Assembly (NCBI GenBank): GCA_022478985.1
Contig: JAKSZP010018548.1
Span: 62,001-126,000, forward strand
Source of the DNA: Massospora cicadina
Taxonomy: Eukaryota; Entomophthoromycota; Entomophthoromycetes; Entomophthorales; Entomophthoraceae
DNA: 64,000 nt
Direction of reading: 5' to 3'
Both the position numbers and the translations under genes were made by a program. How positions within the stretch are numbered: the first letter of the stretch is position 1; each line of letters opens with the position of its first letter. The notes beneath the pieces were generated by a model. That model searched no databases, was not told the origin of the DNA, and was given only the letters and a program-made list of their open reading frames with translations. Of the stretch, positions 41,521-53,003 are shown piece after piece.

Positions 41521-42100
41521 CCTAGCTTTTCCTCCTGGGTAGCATTGTCATTTGCTCCCCAGATGAGCTCTGTTCAAGCAGGACCTTTTTATATCCAGAA
41601 AAAATAAAGGTTATTTCAGGGTTAGCATACCTTGCTTACCTAATGGTCTTTTTCAGGTATCTAGTTTTGAGGAGCTTTCACGTGGTTGGGTCAGAACAAT
41701 CACTATTCAAACCTTGCATAACCAACTCATAGTAAGAATGTTTGGTGCTGTAGGTGCCTCAAATCTCTCTCTACTCGAAGTTAGGCCGCTTTGGTGCTTG
41801 TCAGTGTGACAAAAAATTATTTAATATATGTTGGTCAGAAACTGGGATTTTCTGACAGTGACAGCCTATAGACTTGGCCCCCTGTTCTGTGGTTGTGAAC
41901 CAATATCAGATCCCCTATCTGGTATTCAGGAAAAACTAATTTTTTGGGCACTGATTCACTCCGCCTCTCACTTACTGATGGTCCCCAAGGACTTGGAAGC
42001 TAAAGCTTGCAACCAAAATAAATCATATGCCGTCCTCCACATCATGAGATCAGACATTTCTGGGGTGGAGGTCTCCAATATAGGTTTTTAAACTTGAGGG
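41521..42100. other. Interval between chromovirus '2' and element F
   Basis: No domain up to about 41820. From there the minus strand gives scattered similarity to the integrase C-terminal region (for example LMMWRTAYDLFWLQALASKS near 42050), so the 3' end of F lies here. The 3' LTR of F could not be delimited. Confidence 0.4.
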
Positions 42101-42755
42101 AAGGACCAGTTCCTGAGTATATAGAGCTTTGAATGGTGACATTTGAATATTCTGATGATAAATCACTTGGTATGTTAAAAGAACTACCATAAGGTATTAA
42201 TTTTACCTTGATGGATCAATTGAGCCATCTTGTGAAGGATGGTGACTAGAGCCCCATTCTATCATTCCACTGCTCAATAGGTAGCAGGATGATAGGGAAC
42301 AGTGAAGGAGGGGTATGTATCATCAATGAGTTGAGACCAATGATTTTTGGAATACAAAGTTGGTGCCATTATCAGACAGCAGCACTTTTGGGCTAGAATG
42401 GTGGATAAAGACTTATTTAAGTAGGAAAGATGTGGTCACTTAAGAAGTAAGAGAGGTAACAGAAAAGGCCTCAATCCATTTAGTGAAATGGTCAACTGCC
42501 ATTATGATATACTGGTGGGCATACATAGCAATGGGTAGAGGACTGACAAAGGCAATGCTAAAGGTCTCAAAGGGGGGAATAGTGCCCACAACTTGATGTT
42601 AATATAGCAGATTGGGGAAGTTTCTTCTGAGCACAATAATACAGAAATAGATAGCATCTTTAATCAACTCAATCATCCCTTCCCATTAAACAATGCTCTC
42701 GCAGCCACTGAAGGGTTTTCTTAATAGCGCCATGTCCTACAGTTGAATGTCCCTC
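42100..42755 (-). pseudogene. Element F integrase
   Basis: Minus-strand fragments: SIAFVSPLPIAMYAHQYIIM then AVDHFTKWIEAFSVTS near 42560-42450 (core strand after the first Asp), VLLSDNGTNFVFQ near 42385-42345 (second Asp), then degenerate. Stops and shifts in every part. Matches the element A core, but only in pieces. Confidence 0.7.
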
Positions 42756-43514
42756 TTAAGAAGTCTCCATTCTATTGAGAGGATGGACATACGGCAACCA
42801 AGAGGGTCCACCCTGTTTGTTTAACATCATGTCCTCTATCTGGATCCGCTCAGTCATCTTTTGTAGTTTGTTGGTGTACCGTGGTGTCTCTTGACTACAT
42901 TCTTCTTTATCTAATAAGGCCATAAGCTGATCTTCTTCAGAGGTGTAGAAGGTCAATACAGGTAGGCGAGATAATACATCAGCGTTCTGGTGTATCATTC
43001 CAACATGATGAATAATGGTAAAGTCATAACTTCGAAGTTTAAGGGTCAGCGGGCCACAGTTTCATCCAGATCCTTCATCTGCTGTAGACACCGCAGTAAG
43101 CCATGATCTGTAACCACTGTAAAATGATTTTCAAATAGGAAATTGTGAAGGTGCTTGATAATAAGCAAGCCTGCTAAGCACTAGTTTGATTATGCTGTAG
43201 TTCCTTTCCATCCGCGTTAGGGGTTTAATGATTATGCTATATGATGTTCAACTTGATTAGCATCAAGCTGCGCCAGATCGGCCCTGACAGCCACATCACT
43301 AGCATCAGTGAAAAGTATAAGAGGGTTTTTCAAACTTGGGATGAATTAAGATAGGAACAGTCATGAGGGCTTTTCTAAAAATTTCAGATGCTTGTTGAGG
43401 GCCATTTCCCATTGGAACGAAATCTCTTTTGTAGATTAGATATGACAAAGGTTCAGCATATTCAGTGAAGTGTGGGATGAACTGTTAATAAAAACTGACC
43501 ATCCTAAGAAACGC
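42756..43514 (-). pseudogene. Element F RNase H and thumb
   Basis: From the right: AFLRMVSFY (thumb, at the 43514 joint), a PLSYL-like linker, LFTDASDVAVRADLAQLDAN near 43310-43250 (first Asp), then YNH, and finally MIHQNADVLSRLPVLTFYTS (42998), the end of RNase H and tether. The thumb is split by the inverted LTR pair: NIYAFLRMV is restored when the two flanks are joined. Confidence 0.72.
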
Positions 43515-44516
43515 TGTTGAAATATCAGTTGACCACAATATCCAACCTATTGACCAATTAATGAATTTGACAAATTAGTTACAATCGTATAGTATTGACA
43601 ACAGTTGCTGAGTTGAGAGATTATTGTTGGGAATCATCCCCAATGATAATGAGAATAAATTTGATGAGGGAATAGCACCCAATAGTCAAGTTATTGCAAT
43701 AAATATATAATATCTCAGTAGCGGTCAATGACTGATGAGATTATTGTTGGGGATCATCCTCAATGATATTGAGCACAAATTTAATGAGGAAACAACACCC
43801 AATAAGTGAATTATGGGGAATCGTACAGATTGGAATGTATGGGGAGACGCCAGAAACTACCTAAGCGTTCTAATGCTGAAGGTTGAGGTTAGGATCTTCA
43901 CTAGATAACACAACAGGTTTCAAGTGCCTAGGACCAATTGTTTAGTCGCTGAACAGCTGAGGATTATGTTTCTTAATAAATTCAACTCAACGATACCCAA
44001 CAAGATTCAGTGCCTAACACTTGAGGGTCAAATCAGTATAGGAGCATAAATAATTCCCAGCGGACAGCTGAAAAGTTATGTGTCAATTTATACTATAAAA
44101 AACTCCAAATATTCTCTAATAAAATTAAAACTTGATAATAACTAAGAAGTTTTACATTGGTTGTTTAACATTACCCTTGAAGTGAAGTGTACAAGGATCA
44201 GATATCCTTAGGTAGGTTTTATCAATTCTCCACTTGTCTCTGCATGAAGAGAATAGGGAATTACCATCTAGTACTAAAAAAGAGAATAGGAAAATGTTAC
44301 ATACCAGAGCAGAAGTATCCTCAAGATGAAGAAGTCCCTGTCTAGTGTTGGACAATTCACTTAACGTGGCTTTTGGGCAATCAACCATAATAGTCTTCAT
44401 AGTATTATTGCCCCAGTCTATCAATTTCAACCAAATCAACGCAATTATCAAAAAATCTATGCAGTTAAAGTCAGGACTCAGAAGTGAGCAACCATCTAGC
44501 ATCCCAGATTTTAACA
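43515..44516 (+). repeat. Left arm: plus-oriented LTR
   Basis: Contains a 120-bp tandem duplication beginning GAGATTATTGTTGGG at 43617 and 43737. Contains AAGGATCAGATATCCTTA at 44193-44210, shared with the LTR of element L (60671-60688) and, reverse-complemented with one change, with the right arm (45123-45140). Ends ATTTTAACA before the PBS. Confidence 0.85.
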
Positions 44517-44517
44517 A

Positions 44518-44537
44518 TGGTGCTCACTACAGGGGGC
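44518..44537 (+). promoter_or_regulatory. Primer-binding site next to the left arm
   Basis: TGGTGCTCACTACAGGGGGC directly after the LTR. The first 17 bases match element H's PBS. With the preceding A it forms ATG GTG CTC ACT, as in element D gag. Confidence 0.75.
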
Positions 44538-44844
44538 TCTGTTAGTGTGCTTCTTATCTAGCAAGAGGCAAAAATCATAGGAGGATGTGGGGATGAGTAT
44601 GACATTGGACAATAGCAAGGCACTAACCCTATAGCTAAGGCTTTGTGGGGAGTATGTTGGAATCCCATTCCTAGTTGATGTTAGCCTTGGCTAAGGATTA
44701 AGTTCAGCATTAACCTTGGGTTGAGTCAATGATTAGATCTTGCTACCTAGGATTTATGCTTACAAGGTTGAGAGGTTGTCTGAAGAGCAGAATTGATTCT
44801 AATTAGTTTAATTTTGTTTATTTTATATCTTACTAGTTGATATG

Positions 44845-45816
44845 CTGTTAAAATCTGGGTTGCTAGATGGTTGCTCGCTTCTGCGCTCTGAATTCAACTG
44901 CACAGATCTTTGGATACTTGCGTTGATTTGACTGAAATTGATAGACTGTGGCAATAATAGTATGAAGACTATTATCAAAGTTGTATGCCCAAAAGCCACT
45001 TTAAGTAAATTATCCAACTCTAGACATGTGTTTCTACGTCTTGAAGATATTTTGGTACTGGTAGGAAACACTTTCCCTATTCTCTTCTCCCAGAGACAAG
45101 AGGAGACTTGATAAAACTAACCTAAGGATATTTGATCCTTGCACTCTTACATTAAGAGTAATGTTAAACAACCAATGTAAAACTTCTTAGTTATTATCAA
45201 GTTTTTATTTTATTAGAGAATATTTGGGGTTTTTTATAGTATAAATTGAAACATAACTATTCAGCTGTCCGCTGGGAATTATTTATGCTCCTATACTGAT
45301 TTGACCCTCAAGTGTTAGGCACTGAATCTCGTTGGGTATCGTTGAGTTGAATTTATTAAGAAACATAATCCTCAGCTGTTCAGCGACTAAACAATTGGTC
45401 CTAGGCTTTTGAAACCAGTTGTGTTATCTAGTGAAGGACTAACCTCAACCTTCAGCATTAGAACGCTTAGGTAGTTTCTGGCGTCTCCCCATACATTCCA
45501 CTCTGTACGATTCCCCATAATTCAATTATTAGGTGTTGTTTCCTCATTAAATTTGTGCTCAATATCATTGAGGATGATCCCCAACAATAATCTCATCAGT
45601 CATTGACCGCTACTGAGATATTATATATTTATTGCAATAACTTGACTATTGGGTGCTATTCCCTCATCAAATTTATTCTCATTATCATTGGGGATGATTC
45701 CCAACAATAATCTCTCAACTCAGCAACTGTTGTCAATACTATACGATTGTAACTAATTTGTCAAATTCATTAATTGGTCAATAGGTTGGATAATGTGGTC
45801 AACTAAAATTTCAATA
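44845..45816 (-). repeat. Right arm: minus-oriented LTR
   Basis: Reverse complement of the left arm over its full length, including both 120-bp units (about 45541-45720). Several small indels and substitutions separate the arms, so the palindrome is not recent. Confidence 0.85.
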
Positions 45817-45821
45817 AACGC

Positions 45822-46610
45822 ATAAATGTTGCAAAGCTGGAGGGCTAGCCCTACTTCTCAATAGTGATCACCTTGTCAGACAGCGGCAAAATCCCTACCT
45901 GGGTAACTTTTGGCCATATAAGTCTGTTTGGTCTGAAAGAACCAGCATTTGATTGGTTATATCTTTGGCAAAACAGAGCAAAGTCATTTGAACATCTCTT
46001 ATAAATGAGTAATATGATGATCAAAATTGTGTGAGTATGGTCTCATCATCAAGTTATACTAACACACAGTACGTCTTCACGCCCCTAATAGGCCATCCAT
46101 TGCCCTTAGGATAGAGGCGGGGTGTTACATATTCCCTGTGGCATTTTTGTGGGTTTAATTAACCCCTCGTTTACTATGAGGGCACATTTCTCCCAATTAT
46201 TTGCTGCAAGCTCAATCTGCCAGTAGCCACTAGCAATATCCGTAGCCAAGAAGAATTTGGATCCAGATAGGAGATGTTAGGTTCGTCAATCTGGGGTATC
46301 GGATAACTGTCCTTCTGGTTAAGAGAGTTCAATTGGTGGTTGTCCATTACTACCCAATGGCCCTCATCCTTTTTGTGTATATGAAGAAAGGGCGAGGCCC
46401 ATGGACTTTGTAAAGGCTTGAGTAATCCAGCGTCCAGTAATTGCTAAGTTCCTTCACCACATGGTCTTCTTCAACCTTCAACTTCTGGTAGGATTGAGCA
46501 TGTATTTGGGGAGAGTCGCACATAAACACTCTATGCTGCACCCCTTTGATTCTGGCAAAGTCTTCAAAACCTTTTGAGAATATATCAGCATATTCCTTGA
46601 TCAGAGCAAC
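45822..46610 (-). pseudogene. Element F reverse transcriptase
   Basis: On the minus strand from 46610: a linker, then CDSPQIHAQSYQKLKVEEDH at 46520-46460, LLDAGLLKPLQ-SPW-like block and IYTKRMRAIG near 46375-46350, WVVMDNHQLNSLNQKDSYPI (46355-46300) with Asp-Asn in place of DY, and FFLATDIASGYWQIELAAN near 46250-46190 (first Asp). The YxDD region is lost in the stretch 45822-46100. Confidence 0.72.
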
Positions 46611-47347
46611 TGCTTGCTGCTGCTGATCAGACTTAAGGCGTCACCTATTTGCACTTCGTCATGGCCTATGGTGATGTCCTCATCAACCCTCATGTCATGA
46701 AAATTTCCACATTAATAAGCAGATTGAATTTGATCATTGATTAGTGTCAGAAATATGCCACAGGCTGATTCTGAGTATTTTCATAGGTCAATCTGTGAAT
46801 TTCTCCTACAGAATGGTTAGAGATACTTGATAGGGAGGATCTAACAACCCTGGACATGTAAGAGGGTTACAAATGGCTGAATTAAGATCTTTTTTAATTT
46901 ATAATAAATGATCCAGCAAAAATATAATTTGGATGTCAGTATCCACTAATATTTGAAATTTTGGGGGGGGATAACGACCCAGTTATTGTAGTTTATGGCC
47001 ATCCCCCCTGAGCGTCAGCACTGTGAGGTGGCAATTTAGTTTTTTTCCGATGACTCAATACTATAACTGCTCAAAAAAGTTCGGATGTTCCACTAAATAG
47101 CTACTTAGTTCTTTTTCCCTTTTCTTTTAGGAGGGCCTTTAACCACTAAAGGAATATGATATACAGGAATAGAGAGGTACAATTCCTTATAACTAACTTT
47201 GGTGTCATACTCAATATAGAATTAGGTGCTGATAAGGAGGTCATAACTGTAACTTTTAACACAATTGCTGGAATAGTCACAACCAGGGATCCAAACCGGA
47301 GGTGCAGAGCATAATAGGCACCCAGGGATCAAGTCCTCTGAGGGCCT

Positions 47348-47800
47348 TCAGTTCCATAATCTACGGTGTGGTTTTTGATCTGGCGCAACTTTTTTCTTCT
47401 TTACCAGTTGGAAGGAAATGACGTTAGCTGGTGACCTAATATCAACTATGGCTAGGACTTTTAAATTATGAACGACTACCTTAACCCAGAAAAACTCAGT
47501 ACCAAAATGGGGGTTGAATAAGTATAACTCCCCAGTGGAATCAAGCCAGGGGGAGTAAGGTAAGAGGAATTTAAATCTCATATTATTAAAAGATGAGTCC
47601 AGGTCATTTACTTTGAAAGAAGTTGGAAGGACATAACGTTCATTACGGACAATGGAAGGTGTAGGGTAAGGCACAGGGTCATCAGAAGAGGGCACCTTGT
47701 GCCCCTAAGCTGACACCAATTTTTCCGCCTCCTCATCCTTTTTCTTTCAACAAGTTTCCTCTTGATGACCAAAATTCCCACAGTAGGACCAGGGGTTGCG
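47348..47800 (-). pseudogene. Element F nucleocapsid end and protease
   Basis: The frame 47695-47348 ends with VLAIVDIRSPANVISFQLVK, where the retropepsin D-T-G-S has become D-I-R-S. Just upstream (47790-47755) the minus strand reads PWSYCGNFGHQEETC, a CCHC zinc knuckle whose first Cys is Trp. Both changes would inactivate. The order knuckle then protease is as in H. Confidence 0.7.
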
Positions 47801-48031
47801 CTGAGTTTACTGCTCTGAAATTGTTCACCTGTATTAACCTGTGGCTAATTCTCCTTATTAGGACCTTGGCGAGACTCTATCTCAGGCAACTCCACAATTA
47901 ACTCCTTGATGTTAAGAATAGACTGGTATGACTTTTTTGCATTTTGTAAATGTAATACTAGGACGGAATTTAGTTATAACGCAAATTAGGACAGCGGCAA
48001 TAGCATTGTCTAAATAACTTTAATTACATAT

Positions 48032-49989
48032 TGTCATGGAGATTTCAGATAAAGCCTAGAATGCCCTTCATTTGGGATACAAAAACACCCAAAAGGGAGC
48101 CTGAATGCCAGGATCATTGCCACTCAAACAACATCAAAAGTGAAGGGATATAAGTAGTTAAGGAGTGACAATGGGATGCAAATGTAAAAAGAAAGCTGGC
48201 AAGAAACCAGGCTGTTGCACCTACAGGGTGTAACTAATGGGATATTTTATTCATCACATTTTAACTTAGATTCAGATTTTTCAAACTACAAATCAAAGTA
48301 TTAAAAAAGGTTTTTGATTGCTGGTTGTTTTTGGGCGCTGGGCTGTGCTCATCCGTGCCATTCTTTAGGCTTGCAAGAGCTTAAATAATGGTGCAGGAGA
48401 TGGACCCAAGAAGGGCGACCTTAAAGGTCAAGCCCGTGAAATTCCAAACCTGGTTTGGAACTCTCTCTCTTCTGGAATTTCTTCCCTGAGCTTCGCTTCT
48501 GTGGCTCTAAGGCCACTATACCTTGTTTTATGGTGGGCCATGATGCATCAAGTTTTTGTCACATGAACAAAAACTTGTGATTTTGGATCTTGATCTTCCC
48601 CAACTATCCTGACTTTTACTTGGTGTGCTTGTAGCGCCTAAGTTATTGGGATCTGCAATAAAGTGATTTTTACATTCAATAATTAACAATTAAGGTAAAT
48701 TTCAGGCTCAATAACTCGCTTAAACCATTTCATCTTTTTCCTCGCTTTAAGTTTTTCTAAATCCAAAGTTTAATTAATTAATTGCATGAGGCACTAACAC
48801 TTACCCCAGGAGTCTGACCTTGCATTAGACATTCGTTTGACATCAAAGATTGGCATCAAACTGAAAACAAGATGGCAATCAGTTACCTGGTTTTTCCAAC
48901 TGTTACACAGGGCCAATGAGCTTGGGCGTAGGGAAATGCAAGATCTGGGAAACTTACATAAGTTTCTTTACACAATAGGCCCTATTGACTGTAGTGGCGA
49001 CCAAAATTAATAACATGACTGGGACAACCCAGTCAATACAAGGCCCAAAGGGCCACATTGCAGATGTCACGGGGGTTCAGAAAGGAAAAATGAACTTAAA
49101 TAAATAAATTTGAGCGTGAAGAATTTTAATAAATTTAAAGAGAATTGACCATCATTTCATCAGTGTGTTGTGACTGCTTAAATAGACAATCTATTTGGGG
49201 AATAGCTTAGGAAGTGCGGGATCTGGGCCCTTTAGATTCAAATGACATGGCGAACTTTGAGCAAGGGGAAAAATGAACTTATTTGAAACTAACTTTGAAA
49301 GTTTCAGCAGCGGGCTGAGTCATTGTCAGTTCATCCACATACGCCCAAATTGAAGAATTACCACAGTTCTGACGATTAGCGCAACAGCATATCACTTGAT
49401 AGGTAAAGGGAACCTCCCAAAGCCACCCCAAATAAGGGCGGTCCCAAGAGGTTGATAACAGGCTCAGGGTGACCAACCCGCCCGCACCTGGTCATTTGGG
49501 CGCCCATTTAACCAAGCAAGATCCAACAGCCGAAGATTTCTTTTCTTTTAGAGAGGGTTTTGAACTGGCGGCAACTTTTCCCAATGGCCCAATGCCATTG
49601 GCGAGTTTCACTAAAGATTTGACATTTAACACTTTCTCCAGAAAAGGTACACGGCCGTCAGGTCATTTTCCCAATGGTTTGGTGCTCTCAGGACTTGATG
49701 CCAAAGGTTCATTGCCATTAACCTTATTTGGTCCCTTTACCTCATGAGGATGCCAACTCTCTGATAGCTTAACATAAATTCTCTTAATTCACAGTACCAG
49801 TTCAGCTGAAGTTAATATTGTGATAGGTGGCGGAGTCCTCAAAGGGTAAGCTGCGACCCACCACTCGTCCATCATATGGTTGAGGTCACCCTGGGAGATG
49901 AGAGGGTCAGCTGGCCTTGTTGGACTTTTTTTGATGGGAAAGGAAACGCCACCCAGTCCAAATGGAGGGGGCGCTCCCCTGGACTTACA
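48032..49989 (-). repeat. 3' LTR of element E, containing a solo LTR
   Basis: TGTCATGGAGA to CTGGACTTACA on the plus strand. Self-priming site AATTGACCATC at 49143-49153, with minus-strand CTATTTAAGCAG about 35 bases upstream. Interrupted at 48229-48907. Confidence 0.87.
48229..48907. repeat. Solo LTR with a perfect TSD inside the element E LTR
   Basis: 679 bp with terminal inverted repeats TGTAAC/GTTACA and perfect 5-bp TSDs CAGGG at 48224-48228 and 48908-48912. The uninterrupted site is seen in the other LTR of E near 54258 (TGTAGCTCTAGGGCC). Contains AT-rich flanks and no coding frame. The first half resembles 35374-35604. Confidence 0.9.
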
Positions 49990-50089
49990 TTATCCTTTCT
50001 TTTTCCCAAAGGGGGAGCACCACCACTGGTACATTGAGCAAGGGCCACATTTTTATGGGCCTTGGGAAAATTGATTACCATCAGTGTAG

Positions 50090-51300
50090 CAATTAGTGGG
50101 GGAGTGTGGAGAGCATCTAGGTGGGTAGTTTAGAAAGCCTCGACAAGCTCCAAGAAGTTGCCACAGTCTTGAGTGTGAACCCAACTATTTACATAGGCTG
50201 GTTAGCCTTTTCACGTGACTAAATAATGGACTGATTGTTGGGAGTGCTGAGAAGCCAGGATGCCGTCAACTTCAGCTTCCTCCACACCCTCAATCACGAT
50301 AGGCTCCAGTTCCAATGGGATCACCCCCTTGAATGGGGACAACTGAGAGAAATGGAATATTGGATGTTGCTTCCAGTGGGGCAGCAAGTTCTAACAAAAT
50401 GCGCCATTTCTCAAGTCTTCTTCCACCAAATGGGGGCCTGAGAACTTACTTGTAAACTTGCTCAATGAAGCCTGCATTTACAGGTGGTGCGTGTCAAGCA
50501 TGACGTGTGAGCCTACCTTTATTTTGTGCACCAGAAACTTCTTCTGATCCAAGAATTGCTTATAATCACTAATGGCCTTGGTCAATTACTCTCAAACCAA
50601 GGACTGCATGGCACTAATGCACTGATCGTGGTTAGCTACAGCTGGTACCTCTAGGCAAAGGCATGGGCTACTCAAAAATGATGGGTTATACCCCAAGGTA
50701 GCTTCATATGGTGAAAAGCCTGTGGATGCATGCGTCCTGCTAATATACAAAAAATGAGCGAGGGGAAGGTCGTCTGCCAATGTATCCTGAGTGGCTGCAG
50801 TGTAGAACCTCAGATACTGTTCCAAAATCTGATTGACCTGTTCAGTTTGGCCATCTGACTGTGGATGGTATGTAGTGCAGTGACATGGCGTAATCTTCAA
50901 TATTGCCAAGAGCTTGTTTCAAAACTGCACTGTAAATTGGGTCCCACAGTCGCTGATAATTTCCTGCGGGAGTCTAAACATAGAAAACACATGGCGCACA
51001 AATAGTCGGGCAAATCTTCAAAAGTGATGGCGGAGGAGCACGGGATATACAAGGAGGATTTAGTGAAGCATTCTACGACAACCATAACTACAGTAAACCT
51101 CTTTAAGATTAGAACTTCAACAATAAACTCCATGGACACTGAAGTCCATGGACCCTCTGCCTGCTGAAAGAGGTGAAGAAGATCATTCCTACTAGAGCAG
51201 TCCATGGCCTTCACACAAGTCACAAAGTCAGAATTCTATTTAAGGACATTCTTGGACAAAGCTGGCCAGTTAATGGTACGCTTAACTAAATCAGTGCACT
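50090..51300 (-). pseudogene. Element E integrase and chromodomain
   Basis: From the right: CVKAMDCSSRND, PWTSVSMEFIVEVLILKRFT (about 51150; the first Asp of SxDF is Glu), VVVECFTKSSLYIPCS (Asp of VVDxF also Glu), SATVGPNLQ (second Asp lost), YHPQSDGQTEQVNQILEQYL (about 50865; Glu kept), LPLAHFLYISRTHASTGFSP. Downstream, the minus frame near 50285-50150 gives EVDGILASQHSQQSVHYLVT, a stop, then NSWVHTQDCGNFLELVEAF, a chromodomain remnant. Two catalytic Asp are lost, so it is dead. Confidence 0.82.
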
Positions 51301-51449
51301 TCTTATTCTCCAGGTGACTGACTGTGGGAGGATTGTGATGAGCTTAAAATACACGTCTTGGAGGAGAGGAGAGACCCACACCCACGACCTAAACTTATGA
51401 GACCTTCATACAGAGTAAAAGGAATGCTTTGAAGTTGGGAGGGACAACC

Positions 51450-52223
51450 GCTTGAAAAGTTTTACCCCTTCAGCACATGCTTCTGCGCTGCTAAGACCTG
51501 AGAAACCAAAGGCGCATCCATAGCTATATCTGCTGCTGAAACCACGGGAGGAATAATGGCCAAGATTTGGGTTAAGGGAATGACCGTGATGAGACCCGCC
51601 TCATCTGAGTTGGAAGGGAAAAGTGTAGAATTGTGGCGTAGAAAATTGGGAAGCACATTTAACGCTCCTTTCACAACTCATATTTAAAGTTAAAGCTGCA
51701 CAAGCCTAGTAGGTTTGGGCTTTGTCAATGCGCCAATTTTTGTGGCTTGTGGTTTTAGAGGAAAGCTTGGTGGTCAGTATGCACAGTCAACTCGTGCTGA
51801 GCGCCTAGCAAGAGATACAGACAGTGGGTCAAGGCCAACACCATGGAAGCCAGCTCTTTGTCATAAATGGCCTAGGATTACTCAGTGGAAGAAAACTTTC
51901 AGGAAAAAAAAGCAACTGAGTGTTCCAACCCATTGTGCTCTTGGAGCAAGACGGCCCCTACTGTGGCATACGACACATTGCATGCTACAATATAAGGTTT
52001 GGAGGGATCTGTGTGCTTAAGGATGGGTGGGCAACAAAAACATGTTCTTAATCATATTGAATGCCAGATGGCACTCAGGCGTCCAGTAAAAGTGAACGTT
52101 TTTGCCCGTGAGTAATTGGATTGGGGCAGCTAACTGTAAGAGTGTTGGATAAAATCTTTTTTCCGGAATATAATGGTACTCAAGAAGCTTCCCAATTTCT
52201 TCTGAGTCGTTGGAGTTGGACAC
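51450..52223 (-). pseudogene. Element E RNase H
   Basis: KLLEYHYIPEKRFYPTLLQL (52200, thumb region), IQLLTGKNVHFYWTPECHLA, then after breaks the RNase H blocks in three frames down to MKGALNVLPNFLRHNSTLFP at 51674. Continues into AQILAIIPPVVSAADIAMDA-like sequence parallel to element I at 19990. Stops throughout. Confidence 0.75.
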
Positions 52224-52960
52224 TCATGGATAGCCTCCAGTTTGCTTGTTGGGATAGTGTACCCATCTTTTTATTATGAGGCTACCAAGAATATGACTTC
52301 CTCCCAGTAAAATACGCATTTCATAGGTTTGACAAACAAACCCATTATGCAGGGCAGCCACTACCGCCTCCAAGTCTTTCACATTTTTTGGGAGAGGGAG
52401 AGTGTACCAGGATGTCATTAATATATGTGACCGCACAGATGAACTATAAATCTCCCAACACGTTACCAATCATCCTTTGGAAGGTTTTAGGTGCATTCTT
52501 CAGTCCTAAAGGCATCACTTGAAACTGTAATATGCCTCATCTAGTCCAGATAACAGTAAGCCATTCCTGACCTTTGGCTACCCAAATTTGATTAAAGGCG
52601 TTGACCAGATTAAGTTTTTGAATAACAATCACGACTTTGCAATTTCTTGGCCAATTGTCTGTTCCAGAGGTAGTGGGTAGGGGTCGTGAACCATGATACT
52701 GTTAAGGTGGCATTAATCCATGAATGGCGAAGGGAACCATATGCCTTCTTGGCAAAGACAATGGGAGAAGCAACTGTGGATGTCTCCTTGAACAACCACA
52801 CCTTCTTCAGCATTCCATCTAACTAGGAATCAAAATCAGCCTCCTCTGCCATATGTGGATATAATGAAAGTCTAAATTCACCACTTCCACCATTGTCCAA
52901 AAATTCAAATTGAATTCCATATGTGGGGGAAGGCGGTTAGCTTTTTTGGAATCAAAAATG
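52224..52960 (-). pseudogene. Element E reverse transcriptase
   Basis: LKKVWLFKETSTVASPIVFA (52810-52750) matches element I. The block around 52720 keeps SLRHSWINATLTVS-type remains of the CxDYxxLN region. The catalytic box near 52430 reads AVTYINDILVHSPSP, where YIDD became YIND. The thumb 52400-52224 is shifted. Not functional. Confidence 0.75.
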
Positions 52961-53003
52961 CTCTGGTAGCTCATCAACTCAGTGGGAAAATCTGGAGGAA
53001 GTT

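Larger units (their letters stand above)
43515..45816. mobile_element. Inverted LTR pair integrated through two U3 ends
   Basis: Two LTRs in opposite orientation, 43515-44516 (plus, 1002 bp) and 44845-45816 (minus, 972 bp), are separated by 328 bp. The plus LTR runs TGTTGAAAT to TTTTAACA and is followed by a PBS (44518). The minus LTR's U5 end abuts non-PBS sequence. The whole is flanked by the 5-bp TSD AACGC (43510-43514 and 45817-45821), and removing it restores the element F thumb. So both outer ends are U3, unlike a normal provirus. Confidence 0.85.

Noticed and set aside
41828..42091. 87-codon plus-strand frame
   Set aside because: Antisense to integrase C-terminal remains of element F; no independent support.
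43515..45816. A DNA transposon with 1-kb terminal inverted repeats
   Set aside because: The inner end of the left arm is an LTR end followed by a PBS that matches elements H and L, and the LTR shares sequence with element L; no transposase frame is present.
49469..49747. Plus-strand frame of 92 codons, partly conserved at 54866-55078
   Set aside because: Lies antisense in the U3 of chromovirus E LTRs. The related solo LTR at 59081 has stops in this frame, so conservation follows from LTR homology.
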